Positions 50,842-59,928 of a stretch of 64,000 nucleotides of DNA are shown here, one piece after another. The position numbers and the translations under genes were made by a program. A model generated the notes under the pieces. It made no database searches. It was not told the origin of the DNA and was given only the letters and a program-made list of their open reading frames with translations. The stretch covers positions 169,474 through 233,473 of the forward strand of contig NZ_BDAU01000030.1 of assembly GCF_001612615.1 (NCBI RefSeq), read 5' to 3'. The DNA comes from Nocardia amikacinitolerans NBRC 108937. Lineage in GTDB: Bacteria; Actinomycetota; Actinomycetes; Mycobacteriales; Mycobacteriaceae. The number at the start of each line of letters is the position of its first letter. Position 1 is the stretch's first letter.

Positions 50842-52067
50842 TACCGCCCCTGAGTGTTCGACAAGTCTTGTAGGAGGCCCTCGGCTCGGATCGTGAGGCG
50901 GTTCCAGGTGGCCACGCCCCAGTCGAGCAGTTCGCCGCCGGAGTTGGAGGCGAGCAGCACCACGATGACCGCGATCAGCGCGGCAAGCACCACCATCGCG
51001 ATCGCCACGCCCGACACCCGGTTGCGGTACAGGGTGGCGACGGCCTTGGCGTCCATCAGCTTGGTGCCGAGCTTGAGTCTGGTCAGGAAGGTGGCCGGGT
51101 TGCTGTCGCGGCGGCCGCGGTCGAAGAAGTCGTCCAGCGAGGCCGCCGCGCCGACGGTCACGATCAGCGCGGCGCCGTGGTGATGGGCCAGCAGCAGGGC
51201 GAGGTCGGCGGGCGAGCCGGAGGACGGGAAGGTGGTCGCGCCGATGCCCAGATCCTGGATGCGTTCCAGACCCTTGGCGTGGCCGTCGGTGTCGGCGGGC
51301 AGGATGACCTCCGCGCCGCACTTCATGGTCGCCGAGGTGATCTCCTCCGGATCGCCGACGATCAGATCGGGCTTGTATCCCTGCTTCATCAGGGTGTCCG
51401 CGCCGCGGCCGACGCCGACCATGATCGGCGCGTACTCCTTGACGAACGGCTTGAGCCGCTTCAGGTCGTCGACGTGGTCGGGGCCGTCGGCCACCACGAC
51501 CACGTGTCTGCGCTTCATGTCGAGATCCAGCTCCGGAACCCCGATGCCGTCGATGAGCAGCGCGCTCTCGGTGCGGACGAACTCGATGGTGTTGCCCGCG
51601 AAGGCCTCGAGGTGATCGGCCAGGCCGTTGCGCGCCTCGATCATCCGCTCCGCGACCGCGGCCTCGGTGAGCTCGATGGCCTCGACCAGGACCTCCGGCT
51701 CCTTCTTGGTCAGCTTGTCCGCGTAGACGACGCCACCGTCGATGCGGACCCGGCTGCCGTCCTTGATCTTGGTGAAGGCGTCGGAGCTGACGGTGTCCAG
51801 CAGCGGAATGCCGTTGGCCACCAACACTTCCGGACCGAGGTTGGGATAGCGGCCGGAGATCGAGGGTGAGGTGTTGATCACCGCGGCCACCCCCGCTTGC
51901 ACCAGCCGATCGGCGGTGATCCGATCCAGGTCCATCTCGTCGAGTACGACGACATCGCCGGGACCGACCCGCCGCAGCAGGCGCCGGGTGTTGCGATCCA
52001 CCCGGGCCGTCCCGGTCAGACCGGGCAGCGTTTCGGTGTTCTTCGACAACAACGCCAGCATCCTCAT
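50841..52067 (-). CDS. SteA-like cytokinesis protein
   Basis: A 408-residue homologue of M. tuberculosis Rv1697, the partner of SteB in cell division. It has VVVLDEMDLDRITADRLVQA, a thiamine-pyrophosphokinase-like core (IMVGVGRGADTLMKQGYKPD, then LIVGDPEE) and one C-terminal membrane helix (VAIAMVVLAALIAVIVVLLA). The ATG at 52067 fits the family's N-terminus (MRMLALLSKNTETLPGLTG); the frame is open a little further upstream. Confidence 0.9.
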   Translation of the reverse strand: MRMLALLSKNTETLPGLTGTARVDRNTRRLLRRVGPGDVVVLDEMDLDRITADRLVQAGVAAVINTSPSISGRYPNLGPEVLVANGIPLLDTVSSDAFTKIKDGSRVRIDGGVVYADKLTKKEPEVLVEAIELTEAAVAERMIEARNGLADHLEAFAGNTIEFVRTESALLIDGIGVPELDLDMKRRHVVVVADGPDHVDDLKRLKPFVKEYAPIMVGVGRGADTLMKQGYKPDLIVGDPEEITSATMKCGAEVILPADTDGHAKGLERIQDLGIGATTFPSSGSPADLALLLAHHHGAALIVTVGAAASLDDFFDRGRRDSNPATFLTRLKLGTKLMDAKAVATLYRNRVSGVAIAMVVLAALIAVIVVLLASNSGGELLDWGVATWNRLTIRAEGLLQDLSNTQGR

Positions 52068-52398
52068 GGCCCGATGATGGCCGCAAACCCTCAACCACTG
52101 GTGGAGGCGCGCCGGAACCACGCGCCCCATTCGTCACAGTGATACAAGCCAGTCCCATAATCGAACCGACCGGACCGTTGTCTTCACGCTCCAGACGGGC
52201 AGCGCGTCGACGTGGGCCACCGATGTGTTCGCGCGCCGCGACGGCCGCTGCTGTGTCTGCTCACCCAACTCACCGACGCCGCCCGATGCGGCCTCGAAAG
52301 GGTCGGCGGCGCAGCGCCTTCGGCGGTGAGTGTCGCTGACATGAGGATGAGCTTTCGCGACATTGGCCACGTGCGGCGCCGCTCGTAACGTCGCCGGC
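52068..52398. other. Divergent intergenic region
   Basis: About 330 bp between steA and the luciferase-like gene. Only short frames are present. Low-GC patches around 52,139-52,165 (GATACAAG, CATAATCG) are likely promoter sequence, but I cannot assign them to one direction. Confidence 0.5.
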
Positions 52399-53205
52399 AT
52401 GACTTTGCAGCTCGGCGTCATCCTGCCCACCTCGTCCCCCGATCCCGAACACCCGATCCTCGGCGACGTCCGCGCGGCCGCGCGATCGGCCGAAGCGGCG
52501 GGTCTCGAATCGGTATGGGCCGCCGATCATTTGGTGGCCAGCGGCCCGATTCTGGACAGCACGGTGGTGCTCGCCACGGCGGCCGCGGCGACCCACCGCG
52601 TGCGCGTCGGCTACGGGGTGCTGCTGCTGGCCATGCGCCCGGTCACCTGGGCGGCCAGGCAGGTCGGCGCGTTGCAGTACGTGTCGGAGAACCGCCTGTT
52701 GCTCGGCGTCGGCACCGGCAATCCGGCACACGGCGACGTCGGTTGGCGCGCGGCGGGCGCGTCCTTCGCCGACCGAGGCCGACGCACCGACGAGGCGCTG
52801 CGCCTCCTCCCCGACCTGGTCGCCGGGAAACGGGTAACGCTCACCGACGGAACGGAGCTCGCCCTCGCCCCCGTCGCGACGATGCCACCCGTCCTGGTCG
52901 CGGGCGACGGTCCACGCGCCCGACGGCGGGCGGCCGAATACGCCGACGGCTGGATCACGATCGGCGCGAGTCCCGCCCAGATCTCCGCGAGCGCGCGCGA
53001 ATTATCCACGCTCGCCGAAGGATTCGGCCGCCGCGCGCCGACGATCACAGTGGTCGCCCCGCCGCTGCCCACCGCCACCGCGCAAGCCGCCGACCAACTG
53101 GCCGAATACGCCACCGCAGGCGCCGAACGGGTGATCCTCGCGCCTTCGCCCACGGGGTGGGAGGCGAGTTACGAGTTCGCCGCCGAACTCCAGCAGACAC
53201 TGTGA
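52399..53205 (+). CDS. LLM-class (luciferase-like) flavin/F420 oxidoreductase
   Basis: A 268-residue TIM-barrel oxidoreductase of the bacterial luciferase superfamily. Visible are LQLGVILPTSSPDP, AGLESVWAADHLVASGPILD, RVGYGVLLLAMRPVTWAARQ and LLLGVGTGNPAHGDVGW, and PVLVAGDGPRARRRAAEYAD near the C-terminus. Most mycobacterial and nocardial members use F420 rather than FMN; the substrate is unknown. The start is the ATG of MTLQLG at 52399. Single gene. Confidence 0.88.
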   Translation: MTLQLGVILPTSSPDPEHPILGDVRAAARSAEAAGLESVWAADHLVASGPILDSTVVLATAAAATHRVRVGYGVLLLAMRPVTWAARQVGALQYVSENRLLLGVGTGNPAHGDVGWRAAGASFADRGRRTDEALRLLPDLVAGKRVTLTDGTELALAPVATMPPVLVAGDGPRARRRAAEYADGWITIGASPAQISASARELSTLAEGFGRRAPTITVVAPPLPTATAQAADQLAEYATAGAERVILAPSPTGWEASYEFAAELQQTL

Positions 53206-53451
53206 ACCTCCGAAATCGGCCCGTGAGCACTCCGCGGCCCGGCTGAGCCCGACGCGCCTGGGCGGCTACCGTTTCGAGATCGACGCCTGCATCGCCAACG
53301 ACTGAGGTCGAGGCGGCAATTCCGTGTCATCGTCACCGCCACTCGAGCGACTCGGCTACATTGGAGCGACTTCTCACTGCCGAGCACGTTCGCGGCGTAG
53401 CCGCAGCGGCGGCGACGGCACGGCAGGCACCCGGGCAGAGAGGATCGACCG

Positions 53452-53673
53452 ATGGCCACCGAATCCCGTTCGTTCTTGTCGCGGATCTCGCCCACGCAGT
53501 GGGCCGCACTGGCTCTGACGGTGCTCGCGGTGGTGTTCGTCTTCGAGAACCGCACCAAGGTGACGATCGAATTCCTGCTGATCAGCGTGCAATCGCCGAT
53601 GTGGCTGATCCTGCTCGTCATGTTCGCCGTCGGCTGGATCGCCGGCGTGCTGACCATGCGCAAGCGGCGCTAG
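53452..53673 (+). CDS. LapA-domain (DUF1049) small membrane protein
   Basis: A 73-residue protein with two membrane helices (WAALALTVLAVVFVFENR and SPMWLILLVMFAVGWIAGVL) and a basic tail TMRKRR. The VFVFENRTKVTIEFL segment is the LapA/DUF1049 signature. In E. coli LapA helps regulate lipopolysaccharide assembly; the actinobacterial role is unknown. Its stop lies one base from that of the convergent dehydrogenase gene. Confidence 0.85.
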   Translation: MATESRSFLSRISPTQWAALALTVLAVVFVFENRTKVTIEFLLISVQSPMWLILLVMFAVGWIAGVLTMRKRR

Positions 53674-53674
53674 C

Positions 53675-54862
53675 TCAGGCGCTCGGTTCCAGCACGATCT
53701 TCACCGCACCGTCGGACTTCTGCTGGAACATCGCGTAGGCCTCGGGCGCGGCGGACAGTGGAAGACGGTGCGTGGCAAAGGATTCCACGCCGAGTGGATC
53801 GCCGTCCACCAGCAGCGGCATGATGTCGTCGACCCAGCGGGTGACGTTGGCCTGGCCCATCCGCAGCTGGATCTGCTTGTCGAAAAGCACCCGCATCGGT
53901 ATCGGATCGACCATCCCGCCGTACACGCCGACCAGCGAGATCGTCCCGCCCCTGCGCACGATGTCGATCGCCGAGTGCAGCGCGGCGAGACGATCGATGC
54001 CCGCGTTGTCCATCAGCTTTTGCGCCACGGCGTCCGGCAGGTAGGCCGCGGAGCGCTGGGCGATCGAGGCGAACGGCGAGCCGTGCGCCTCCATCCCGAC
54101 AGCGTCGATCACCGCGTCGGTGCCTCGGCCCTCGGTCAGCGCCCTGATCACGTCGCCGAGCGGCTGACCGACCGCCTCGAAGTCGAGCACCTCGATACCG
54201 CGCGCGGCGACCCGCGCCAAGCGCTCGGGCACGCGATCGACGCCGATCACGCGGTAACCGTGCTGCGCCGCGACCCGGCACGCCATATCACCGATCGGGC
54301 CGAGGCCGAGCACGGTGACCGAACCCCCGTCCGGCACCCCGGCGTACTCGACGGCCTGCCACGCCGTGGGCAGCACGTCGGAAAGGTAGAGGAAGCGGTC
54401 GTCACCGGGACCTTCGGGCACCTTGATGTGCGTGTGGTCGGCGTACGGCACACGCAGATACTCGGCCTGCCCGCCCGGCACCTGGCCGTAGAGCTTGGAA
54501 TAGCCGAACAATGCGGCGCCGCTGCCGTAGTCGCGGACCTGCGTGGTCTCGCACTGGGTCGGCAGACCCGCCGCGCACATCACGCAGCGACCGCAGCTGA
54601 TCTGGAAGGGCACCACCACCCGGTCGCCCCTGGACAGAGCGGTCACCTCCGAGCCGACCTCCTCGACGATGCCCATCGGCTCGTGCCCGAGCACGTCGCC
54701 TTCGCTCATGTACGCGCCGAGCACTTCGTAGAGGTGCAGATCGGAACCGCAGATGCCCGAGGACGTCACCCGCACGATCGCGTCCGTGGGCGATTCGATG
54801 CGCGGATCCGGCACGGAATCGACCGATATCTTGCGCCTGCCCTGCCACGTCACGGCCTTCAT
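53675..54862 (-). CDS. Zinc-dependent alcohol dehydrogenase (formaldehyde-dehydrogenase-like)
   Basis: A 395-residue medium-chain dehydrogenase. The catalytic zinc ligands are in SSGICGSDLHLYE and LGHEPMG; the structural zinc site is CGRCVMCAAGLPTQC. The nucleotide-binding fold is VTVLGLGPIGDMACRVAAQ with IGVDR, suggesting NAD. The extended middle (YADHTHIKVPEGPGDDRFLY) is typical of glutathione-independent formaldehyde dehydrogenase-like proteins. Substrate not determinable. Confidence 0.9.
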   Translation of the reverse strand: MKAVTWQGRRKISVDSVPDPRIESPTDAIVRVTSSGICGSDLHLYEVLGAYMSEGDVLGHEPMGIVEEVGSEVTALSRGDRVVVPFQISCGRCVMCAAGLPTQCETTQVRDYGSGAALFGYSKLYGQVPGGQAEYLRVPYADHTHIKVPEGPGDDRFLYLSDVLPTAWQAVEYAGVPDGGSVTVLGLGPIGDMACRVAAQHGYRVIGVDRVPERLARVAARGIEVLDFEAVGQPLGDVIRALTEGRGTDAVIDAVGMEAHGSPFASIAQRSAAYLPDAVAQKLMDNAGIDRLAALHSAIDIVRRGGTISLVGVYGGMVDPIPMRVLFDKQIQLRMGQANVTRWVDDIMPLLVDGDPLGVESFATHRLPLSAAPEAYAMFQQKSDGAVKIVLEPSA

Positions 54863-55063
54863 GCGGTCTCCTCGCCGAGTGTTCGAATACCGGCGGCCCT
54901 GACGCGCCGTCGGACCAAGTCTTTGTCGAGGCCGGAAGCGCGCTCCGGCCTGCCTATCTCGAAATCAGGCGCTCCGACGCGAGTGCTGTCGCAGACGGCC
55001 CGCCCCGGTCTTCGAACGACCGAGCCGGGCCGCCTACCGAAACTCCTCGGCGGCCGGACCGCG

Positions 55064-55399
55064 TCAGTCGGCGTCGTCGAGCGAGGTCACGCCCGTGACG
55101 ACGGTGATGGCGAACGACTGGGTGTTGAGGCATCCCGCGGTCACCGTGCTGCCCGCGGCGAACCCGCCGCGGCTCTCTCCGGCGCGCGCCATGTCGAAGC
55201 GGCTCCCCGCCTCCTCGGCCGAGCCGACGAGCACGCATGTCCACTGCTCACCCGCCGGGTTGCTGCCGACCGCGATGCTGCCTTCCTCCGCGGTGTCGGC
55301 GGTGAGCGTCGGGGCCGCGGCGGCGAGCCCGCCGCCGAGCACGACCGCCGAGGCGGCGGCCGCGGTGATGAACGCCAAGCGAAGACCCGTTCGGAACAT
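55064..55399 (-). CDS. Small secreted protein
   Basis: A 111-residue protein with a clear signal peptide (MFRTGLRLAFITAAAASAVV, cleavage near AAAAPTL). The mature part of about 80 residues has two Cys (WTCVLVGS and TAGCLNTQS), probably a disulfide, within an apparently beta-rich domain. No family is recognised. Confidence 0.7.
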   Translation of the reverse strand: MFRTGLRLAFITAAAASAVVLGGGLAAAAPTLTADTAEEGSIAVGSNPAGEQWTCVLVGSAEEAGSRFDMARAGESRGGFAAGSTVTAGCLNTQSFAITVVTGVTSLDDAD

Positions 55400-55558
55400 C
55401 GTCGTCCTCCTGAAGTTCGACTGTCGATGTACCCGCAGTTGCCCGTCAGCGCGCGCCGAAACCGAATCGACGGAATGTGACCGCGCCTACACGGCACTCC
55501 GGGGCGTGACGTGGTACCTATACACTTCCGTCACAGACAGCTCGAAGAGGAGACACGC

Positions 55559-55981
55559 ATGGCCACCAGCACCGTCGACGCCGTAATCCCCGCCCCGCGC
55601 GAGGCCGTCTACAAGTTCTTCGCCGAACGGGACGGCATCAACGGCCACCTGCCCGGCGTGCAGTTCACCCTGAAGAAGCCGGGTTCTCCGACGCCCTCCG
55701 GCGTGGGCGCTCAGTACGTGGTAGGCCGCGGCAGCCTCGGCTTCATCGAGGAGACCACCAAGCTGGTGCCCGGCGAGCGGATGGAATACAAGATCGTCAA
55801 GGGCGTCCCGGTGAAGCGCCACGTCGGCATCGTGACCTTCGCCGACGCCGACTGCGGCACCCGGGTGACGTACACGATGGAATCGGAACCGAGCCTTCCG
55901 GTGCCCGCCAAGGCAGTCGAGGCCGGCCTGCGGGTCCTGATCAACCAGTTCATCAAGGGCGCGCAGAAGGCGTTCCGCTGA
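55559..55981 (+). CDS. SRPBCC-family (polyketide cyclase/START-like) protein
   Basis: A 140-residue helix-grip protein. It begins STVDAVIPAPREAVYKFFAE, then LVPGERMEYKIVKGVPVKRH and GTRVTYTMESEPSLP, with the long C-terminal helix ending FIKGAQKAFR. Such proteins bind small hydrophobic ligands; the ligand is unknown. GAGGAG precedes the ATG. It converges with recN across a strong terminator. Confidence 0.85.
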   Translation: MATSTVDAVIPAPREAVYKFFAERDGINGHLPGVQFTLKKPGSPTPSGVGAQYVVGRGSLGFIEETTKLVPGERMEYKIVKGVPVKRHVGIVTFADADCGTRVTYTMESEPSLPVPAKAVEAGLRVLINQFIKGAQKAFR

Positions 55982-55994
55982 CCCGTACGTGACG

Positions 55995-56035
55995 AGGCCC
56001 TCGCTCCGAAGCGATTCGGGGCGAGGGCCTTTCGC
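55995..56035. terminator. Strong bidirectional terminator
   Basis: AGGCCCTCGC (55995-56004) pairs with 56021-56030, and the inner CCGAA/TTCGG closes a GCGA tetraloop. TTT follows on the plus strand. It lies between the SRPBCC gene and recN. Confidence 0.85.
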
Positions 56036-56047
56036 GTTTCCGAGAAC

Positions 56048-57817
56048 TCAGGCGGTGGCGCGCTCCGCGCGGGCGGTCTCCAAGAGTTCCTCGGCGTGCG
56101 CGCGACCGGTCTCGGTGTCGTCCAGACCGGCGAGCATGCGGGCCAGCTCGATGACCCGCTCGTCCTTGGTGAGCGCACGGACACCGCTGTTGACCTTGCC
56201 CTTGCCGTCGTCGGACTTGTCCACCACCAGATGCGTGTCGGCGAACGCCGCGACCTGGGGCAGGTGGGTCACCACGATGACCTGGTGGGTGCGCGCGAGC
56301 CTGGCCAGCCTGCGGCCGATCTCCACCGCGGCCCGGCCGCCGACACCGGCGTCGACCTCGTCGAACACCATCGTCGCGCCGTGATCGGAACTGGCGAGCA
56401 CCACCTCGAGCGCGAGCATCACCCGCGACAGCTCGCCACCGGATGCGCTCTTGCTCAGCGGCAGCGACTGCGCGCCCGAATGCGCGGAGAGCCGGAACTC
56501 GACCTCGTCCACACCGGACGAACCCGCGTGCAGTTCGGTGCCGTCGACGGTCAACGGCGCGGAATCCTGAGCCCCCGCGGGCACCGGGCGCACCTCGACC
56601 TCCAGCCGCGCCTTCCCCATCGCCAGACCGCCGAGCTCGGCGCTGACCGCCGCCGCCAGCTTGCCCGCCGCCTTGGTACGGGCCGCGGTGAGCTTGCGAG
56701 CCGCCGCGCGCACGCGTTCGGCGGCGATGTCGACCTCCGCGGCCAGCTTGGTGAGCGCCTCCTCGGAGACGTCCAGCGAATCCAGCCGGGCGCGCGCCTC
56801 GTCGGCCCACGCGATGACGCCGTCGATGTCGGGCGCGTACTTACGTGTCAGGCTCTTGAGTTCGGCCTGCCTGGTCAGCAGCGAATCGAGCGCGCCGGGA
56901 TCCGACGGCAGATCGGAGAGGTAGCCGCTGAGGTCGGTGGTCAGGTCGACGACCACCGCGATGGCCTCACCGAGCCGGGGCGCGAGCGCGGACAGCGCCG
57001 GGTCGTCGGCCGATTCCAGCCGCGAGCGCGCGGCGCCGAGCAATTCCAGTGCGCCGGAACCGTCTTCGGGCGCGTCGGCCGGACCGGCCAGCGCGTCGTG
57101 GGCGGTCGCCGCGGCCTCGCGCAGCGAATCCAGGTCGCTGAGCCTGCGCACCTCGCCGACGATCCGCACGTCCTCGCCGGGTTCCGGTGCGATGGCGTCG
57201 ATCTCGGCGAGCGAGTGCTTGAGCCGATCGGCCTCCAGCGCCAATTCCCTGCTGCGCGCGGTGCGTTCGAGCAGTTCGTTGCGTGCGTCCAGCCAGGAGC
57301 GGCGGTGCACCTGATACTTGCGCAGCAGCGGGCCGACGGTCTCGGACGCGAATTGGTCGAGCGCGTTGAGCTGCTGTTCCGGGCGTTGCAGGCGCAGTTG
57401 GTCGTTCTGGCCGTGCACGGTCAACAGCGGCGCGGTGAAATCAGCCAGCACCGAGGCGGGCACGCCGCGCCCGCCGAGGTGCGCGCGGGAGCGTCCGTCG
57501 CTGCCGACCGTGCGGATCGCGATGATGCTGCCGTCGTCGTCGGCTTCTGCCGCCGCCGACTCCAGCACCTGTCCGACCTCGGTGCGGGCGGCCTCGTTCA
57601 CGTCCTCGACGGTGAACCGGCCCTCCACCACCGCGCGCGCCGCGCCGAGCCGCACCCGGCCCGCGTCGGCGCGGGCCCCGCTCAGCAGATGCAGGCTGGT
57701 CACCACCATGGTCTTGCCCGCGCCGGTCTCACCGGTCAGGACGGTGAGACCCTCGTGGAACTGCGCCGTGGCCGTGGAAATGACGCCGAGGCTGTCAATC
57801 CTGATCTCTGTCAGCAC
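56048..57817 (-). CDS. recN: DNA repair protein RecN
   Basis: A 589-residue SMC-like ATPase for double-strand break repair. Walker A is TGETGAGKTMVVTSL near residue 30; a long coiled-coil middle follows; the signature is SKSASGGELSRVMLALEVV and the Walker B is ATMVFDEVDAGVGG. The GTG start lies inside the nadK 3' end (23-bp overlap), in the same order as M. tuberculosis. Confidence 0.96.
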   Translation of the reverse strand: MLTEIRIDSLGVISTATAQFHEGLTVLTGETGAGKTMVVTSLHLLSGARADAGRVRLGAARAVVEGRFTVEDVNEAARTEVGQVLESAAAEADDDGSIIAIRTVGSDGRSRAHLGGRGVPASVLADFTAPLLTVHGQNDQLRLQRPEQQLNALDQFASETVGPLLRKYQVHRRSWLDARNELLERTARSRELALEADRLKHSLAEIDAIAPEPGEDVRIVGEVRRLSDLDSLREAAATAHDALAGPADAPEDGSGALELLGAARSRLESADDPALSALAPRLGEAIAVVVDLTTDLSGYLSDLPSDPGALDSLLTRQAELKSLTRKYAPDIDGVIAWADEARARLDSLDVSEEALTKLAAEVDIAAERVRAAARKLTAARTKAAGKLAAAVSAELGGLAMGKARLEVEVRPVPAGAQDSAPLTVDGTELHAGSSGVDEVEFRLSAHSGAQSLPLSKSASGGELSRVMLALEVVLASSDHGATMVFDEVDAGVGGRAAVEIGRRLARLARTHQVIVVTHLPQVAAFADTHLVVDKSDDGKGKVNSGVRALTKDERVIELARMLAGLDDTETGRAHAEELLETARAERATA

Positions 57818-58787
57818 GTGTGCTCTCCGTTCGCCGTCGGCCTCGCCAGCCGGTCACAGGCAACTGGAACTTGCGCACCATCCGGTCCGCGAACGGCGCG
57901 GAGTCCAACCGCACCCAGCGCACCGGCTCGGCGCCGCGGACGGCCTCGACGCGGCCGCCCTTCGGCAGCGCCATGGTGCGCCTGCCGTCCAGGAAAACTA
58001 TCGCATCGTGGCCCGTGGCAACGGATTCCACCGCGATCCTGGACTCCGGGCTGGTCACCAGAGGCCGGGCGAACAGCGCGTGCGCGTTGCTCGGGATCAC
58101 CAGCAGCGCCTCCAGCTCCGGCCACACCACCGGCCCGCCCGCCGAGAAAGCGTAGGCCGTGGAACCGGTCGGTGTGGAGAGCAGGATGCCGTCGCAGCCG
58201 AACGCCGAGACGGGACGCCCGTCGACCTCGAGCACCACCTCCAACACGCCCATCCGCGAAGCGTTCTCGATGCTTGCCTCGTTCAACGCCCAGCCGGTCT
58301 CCACCACCTCGTCGTCCACCCGGACCGACAGGTCGATCGTCATCCGGTGTTCGATGCGGTAGTCGCCGCGCACCACCTGGCCCAATGCCTCGTCCAGGTG
58401 CTCGGCCTCGGCCTCGGTGAGAAAACCGATGCGGCCCAGGTTGATTCCCAGCACCGGCACCGACGCGGGACGCGCCAGTTCGGCGGCGCGCAGGAACGTG
58501 CCGTCGCCGCCGAGCACCAGCACCATCTCGCAGCCGACCGCGGCGTCCGGGCCGTGCTCGACCACCCGCACCGGATAGCCGCCCGGGGCCGCGAGGGCCA
58601 CCGCGTCCGGCCCGGCCTCGACGTCGAAGCGGGTGCTGTCGGCCTCGTCGTCCAGAACCCGCAGCCCGATTCCCGCCTCGGTGAAGATCTTCGCCACCCG
58701 GTGGGCGGTCTCGATGATCTCGGCCCGGCCCGGATGCGAGACGAGCAGGATCTCCCGGCCGCCGGATACCGGCGCCACCGCGTTCAC
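57795..58787 (-). CDS. nadK: NAD kinase
   Basis: A 330-residue kinase converting NAD to NADP. It has the GGDG motif in LVLGGDGTFLRAAELAR, the NE motif in LNEASIENASRMG, and DGILLSTPTGSTAYAFSAGG. The C-terminal 25 residues are an Arg/Asp-rich tail. GTG start overlaps the tlyA stop by 4 nt. Confidence 0.96.
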   Translation of the reverse strand: MNAVAPVSGGREILLVSHPGRAEIIETAHRVAKIFTEAGIGLRVLDDEADSTRFDVEAGPDAVALAAPGGYPVRVVEHGPDAAVGCEMVLVLGGDGTFLRAAELARPASVPVLGINLGRIGFLTEAEAEHLDEALGQVVRGDYRIEHRMTIDLSVRVDDEVVETGWALNEASIENASRMGVLEVVLEVDGRPVSAFGCDGILLSTPTGSTAYAFSAGGPVVWPELEALLVIPSNAHALFARPLVTSPESRIAVESVATGHDAIVFLDGRRTMALPKGGRVEAVRGAEPVRWVRLDSAPFADRMVRKFQLPVTGWRGRRRTESTRADRDQD

Positions 58788-59605
58788 TGTGGACCCTCCT
58801 CAACCGCACGCTCGACGAGAGCAGCGACCTGTTCCGCGTCGTATTCGAACTGCCCGTCCTTGCGCAGCCACAAAAAGTATTCGACATTGCCCGACGGACC
58901 CGGCAGCGGGCTGGCCACCGCGCCGAGCGTGCGCAGCCCGTGCTCGGCAGCCGCCGCGGCGACCGTCCGCACGGCCTCCGCGCGCAACGCCGGATCACGC
59001 ACCACGCCGCCGGAGCCGACCCTTTCCTTGCCCACCTCGAACTGCGGTTTCACCATGGGCAGCAGGTCGGCGCCGTCGGCGGCGCAGGCGGCGAGTGCGG
59101 GAAGCACCAGGCCGAGCGAGATGAAGGACAGGTCACCGACGACGAGTTCGACCGTGCCGTCGATGAGTTCGGGTGTCAGGTTGCGGACGTTGGTGCGGTC
59201 GTACACGCGCACCCGGTCGTCGTTCTGCAACCGCCAGATCAGCTGGCCGTACCCGACGTCGACGGCCACCACCTCGCGCGCGCCCCTGCTGAGCAGCACG
59301 TCGGTGAACCCGCCGGTGGACGCGCCCGCGTCGAGACAGCGCTTGCCAGCGACACGCACGCCCTCGGCCTCGAAACGCTCCAGCGCGCCGAGGAGTTTGT
59401 GCGCACCGCGCGACGCCCACTGCACCTCGTCGGGTTCCTCCCGCACCAGCAGCGGGGTGCCCGCCTCCACCGCGGTCGCCGGTTTCGTGGCGACCGATCC
59501 AGCAATCAGGACCCGACCCGCGCCGATCAGCTCGACCGCGTGCTCCCGCGATCGCGCCAACCCGCGGCGAACGAGTTCGGCGTCCACTCGCGCCCGCCTG
59601 GCCAC
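58784..59605 (-). CDS. tlyA: TlyA-family rRNA 2'-O-methyltransferase
   Basis: A 273-residue methyltransferase. The N-terminal S4 domain is RVDAELVRRGLARSREHAVE; the FtsJ-like SAM domain has CLDAGASTGGFTDVLLSRGA, VVGDLSFISLGLVLPAL and LLPMVKPQFEVGKE, giving K-D-K-E residues. In mycobacteria TlyA methylates 16S and 23S rRNA, and its loss gives capreomycin resistance. The stop overlaps nadK. Confidence 0.94.
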   Translation of the reverse strand: MARRARVDAELVRRGLARSREHAVELIGAGRVLIAGSVATKPATAVEAGTPLLVREEPDEVQWASRGAHKLLGALERFEAEGVRVAGKRCLDAGASTGGFTDVLLSRGAREVVAVDVGYGQLIWRLQNDDRVRVYDRTNVRNLTPELIDGTVELVVGDLSFISLGLVLPALAACAADGADLLPMVKPQFEVGKERVGSGGVVRDPALRAEAVRTVAAAAAEHGLRTLGAVASPLPGPSGNVEYFLWLRKDGQFEYDAEQVAALVERAVEEGPQ

Positions 59606-59606
59606 C

Positions 59607-59915
59607 TCAGATCTTGTCCACCGTAGCCAGGGCCTGGACCAGCACGTCGTGTGCCTGCTCCAGGATGCGCGCGCGCCGGGTGATGTCGACGCCGGATTCC
59701 GCGCTCTCCGCTGCCGCCCCGAAGGCGGCGCCGCGCGCGTCGAGCTCGGCGAGCAGGCTGTCGATCTCGCTGCGGATCCGGTCCGGGTCGGCGGGCTCCG
59801 GGCGGCCCTGCGCGCCGGGCAGATGCCTGCCGGGCAGCGGGATGCCGGGGCGGGGCGCGTTCGGTCCGGGACCGGGCACGCCGGGTCCCTGCGGGCGGGG
59901 CGTCGGAGTAGTCAT
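59607..59915 (-). CDS. Conserved hypothetical protein (Rv1693-like position)
   Basis: A 102-residue protein. The first half is Pro/Gly-rich (TPRPQGPGVPGPGPNAPRPG), the second a helical stretch (DRIRSEIDSLLAELDARGAA and ITRRARILEQAHDVLVQALA). It sits between the HAD phosphatase and tlyA, as Rv1693 does in M. tuberculosis. Function unknown. Confidence 0.75.
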   Translation of the reverse strand: MTTPTPRPQGPGVPGPGPNAPRPGIPLPGRHLPGAQGRPEPADPDRIRSEIDSLLAELDARGAAFGAAAESAESGVDITRRARILEQAHDVLVQALATVDKI

Positions 59916-59928
59916 CGTGCTGCCAACG

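Noticed and set aside
53220..53306. A short gene tail ending LGGYRFEIDACIAND after the luciferase-like gene.
   Set aside because: The peptide looks protein-like, but there is no start codon with a ribosome-binding site and too little sequence to call a gene remnant.
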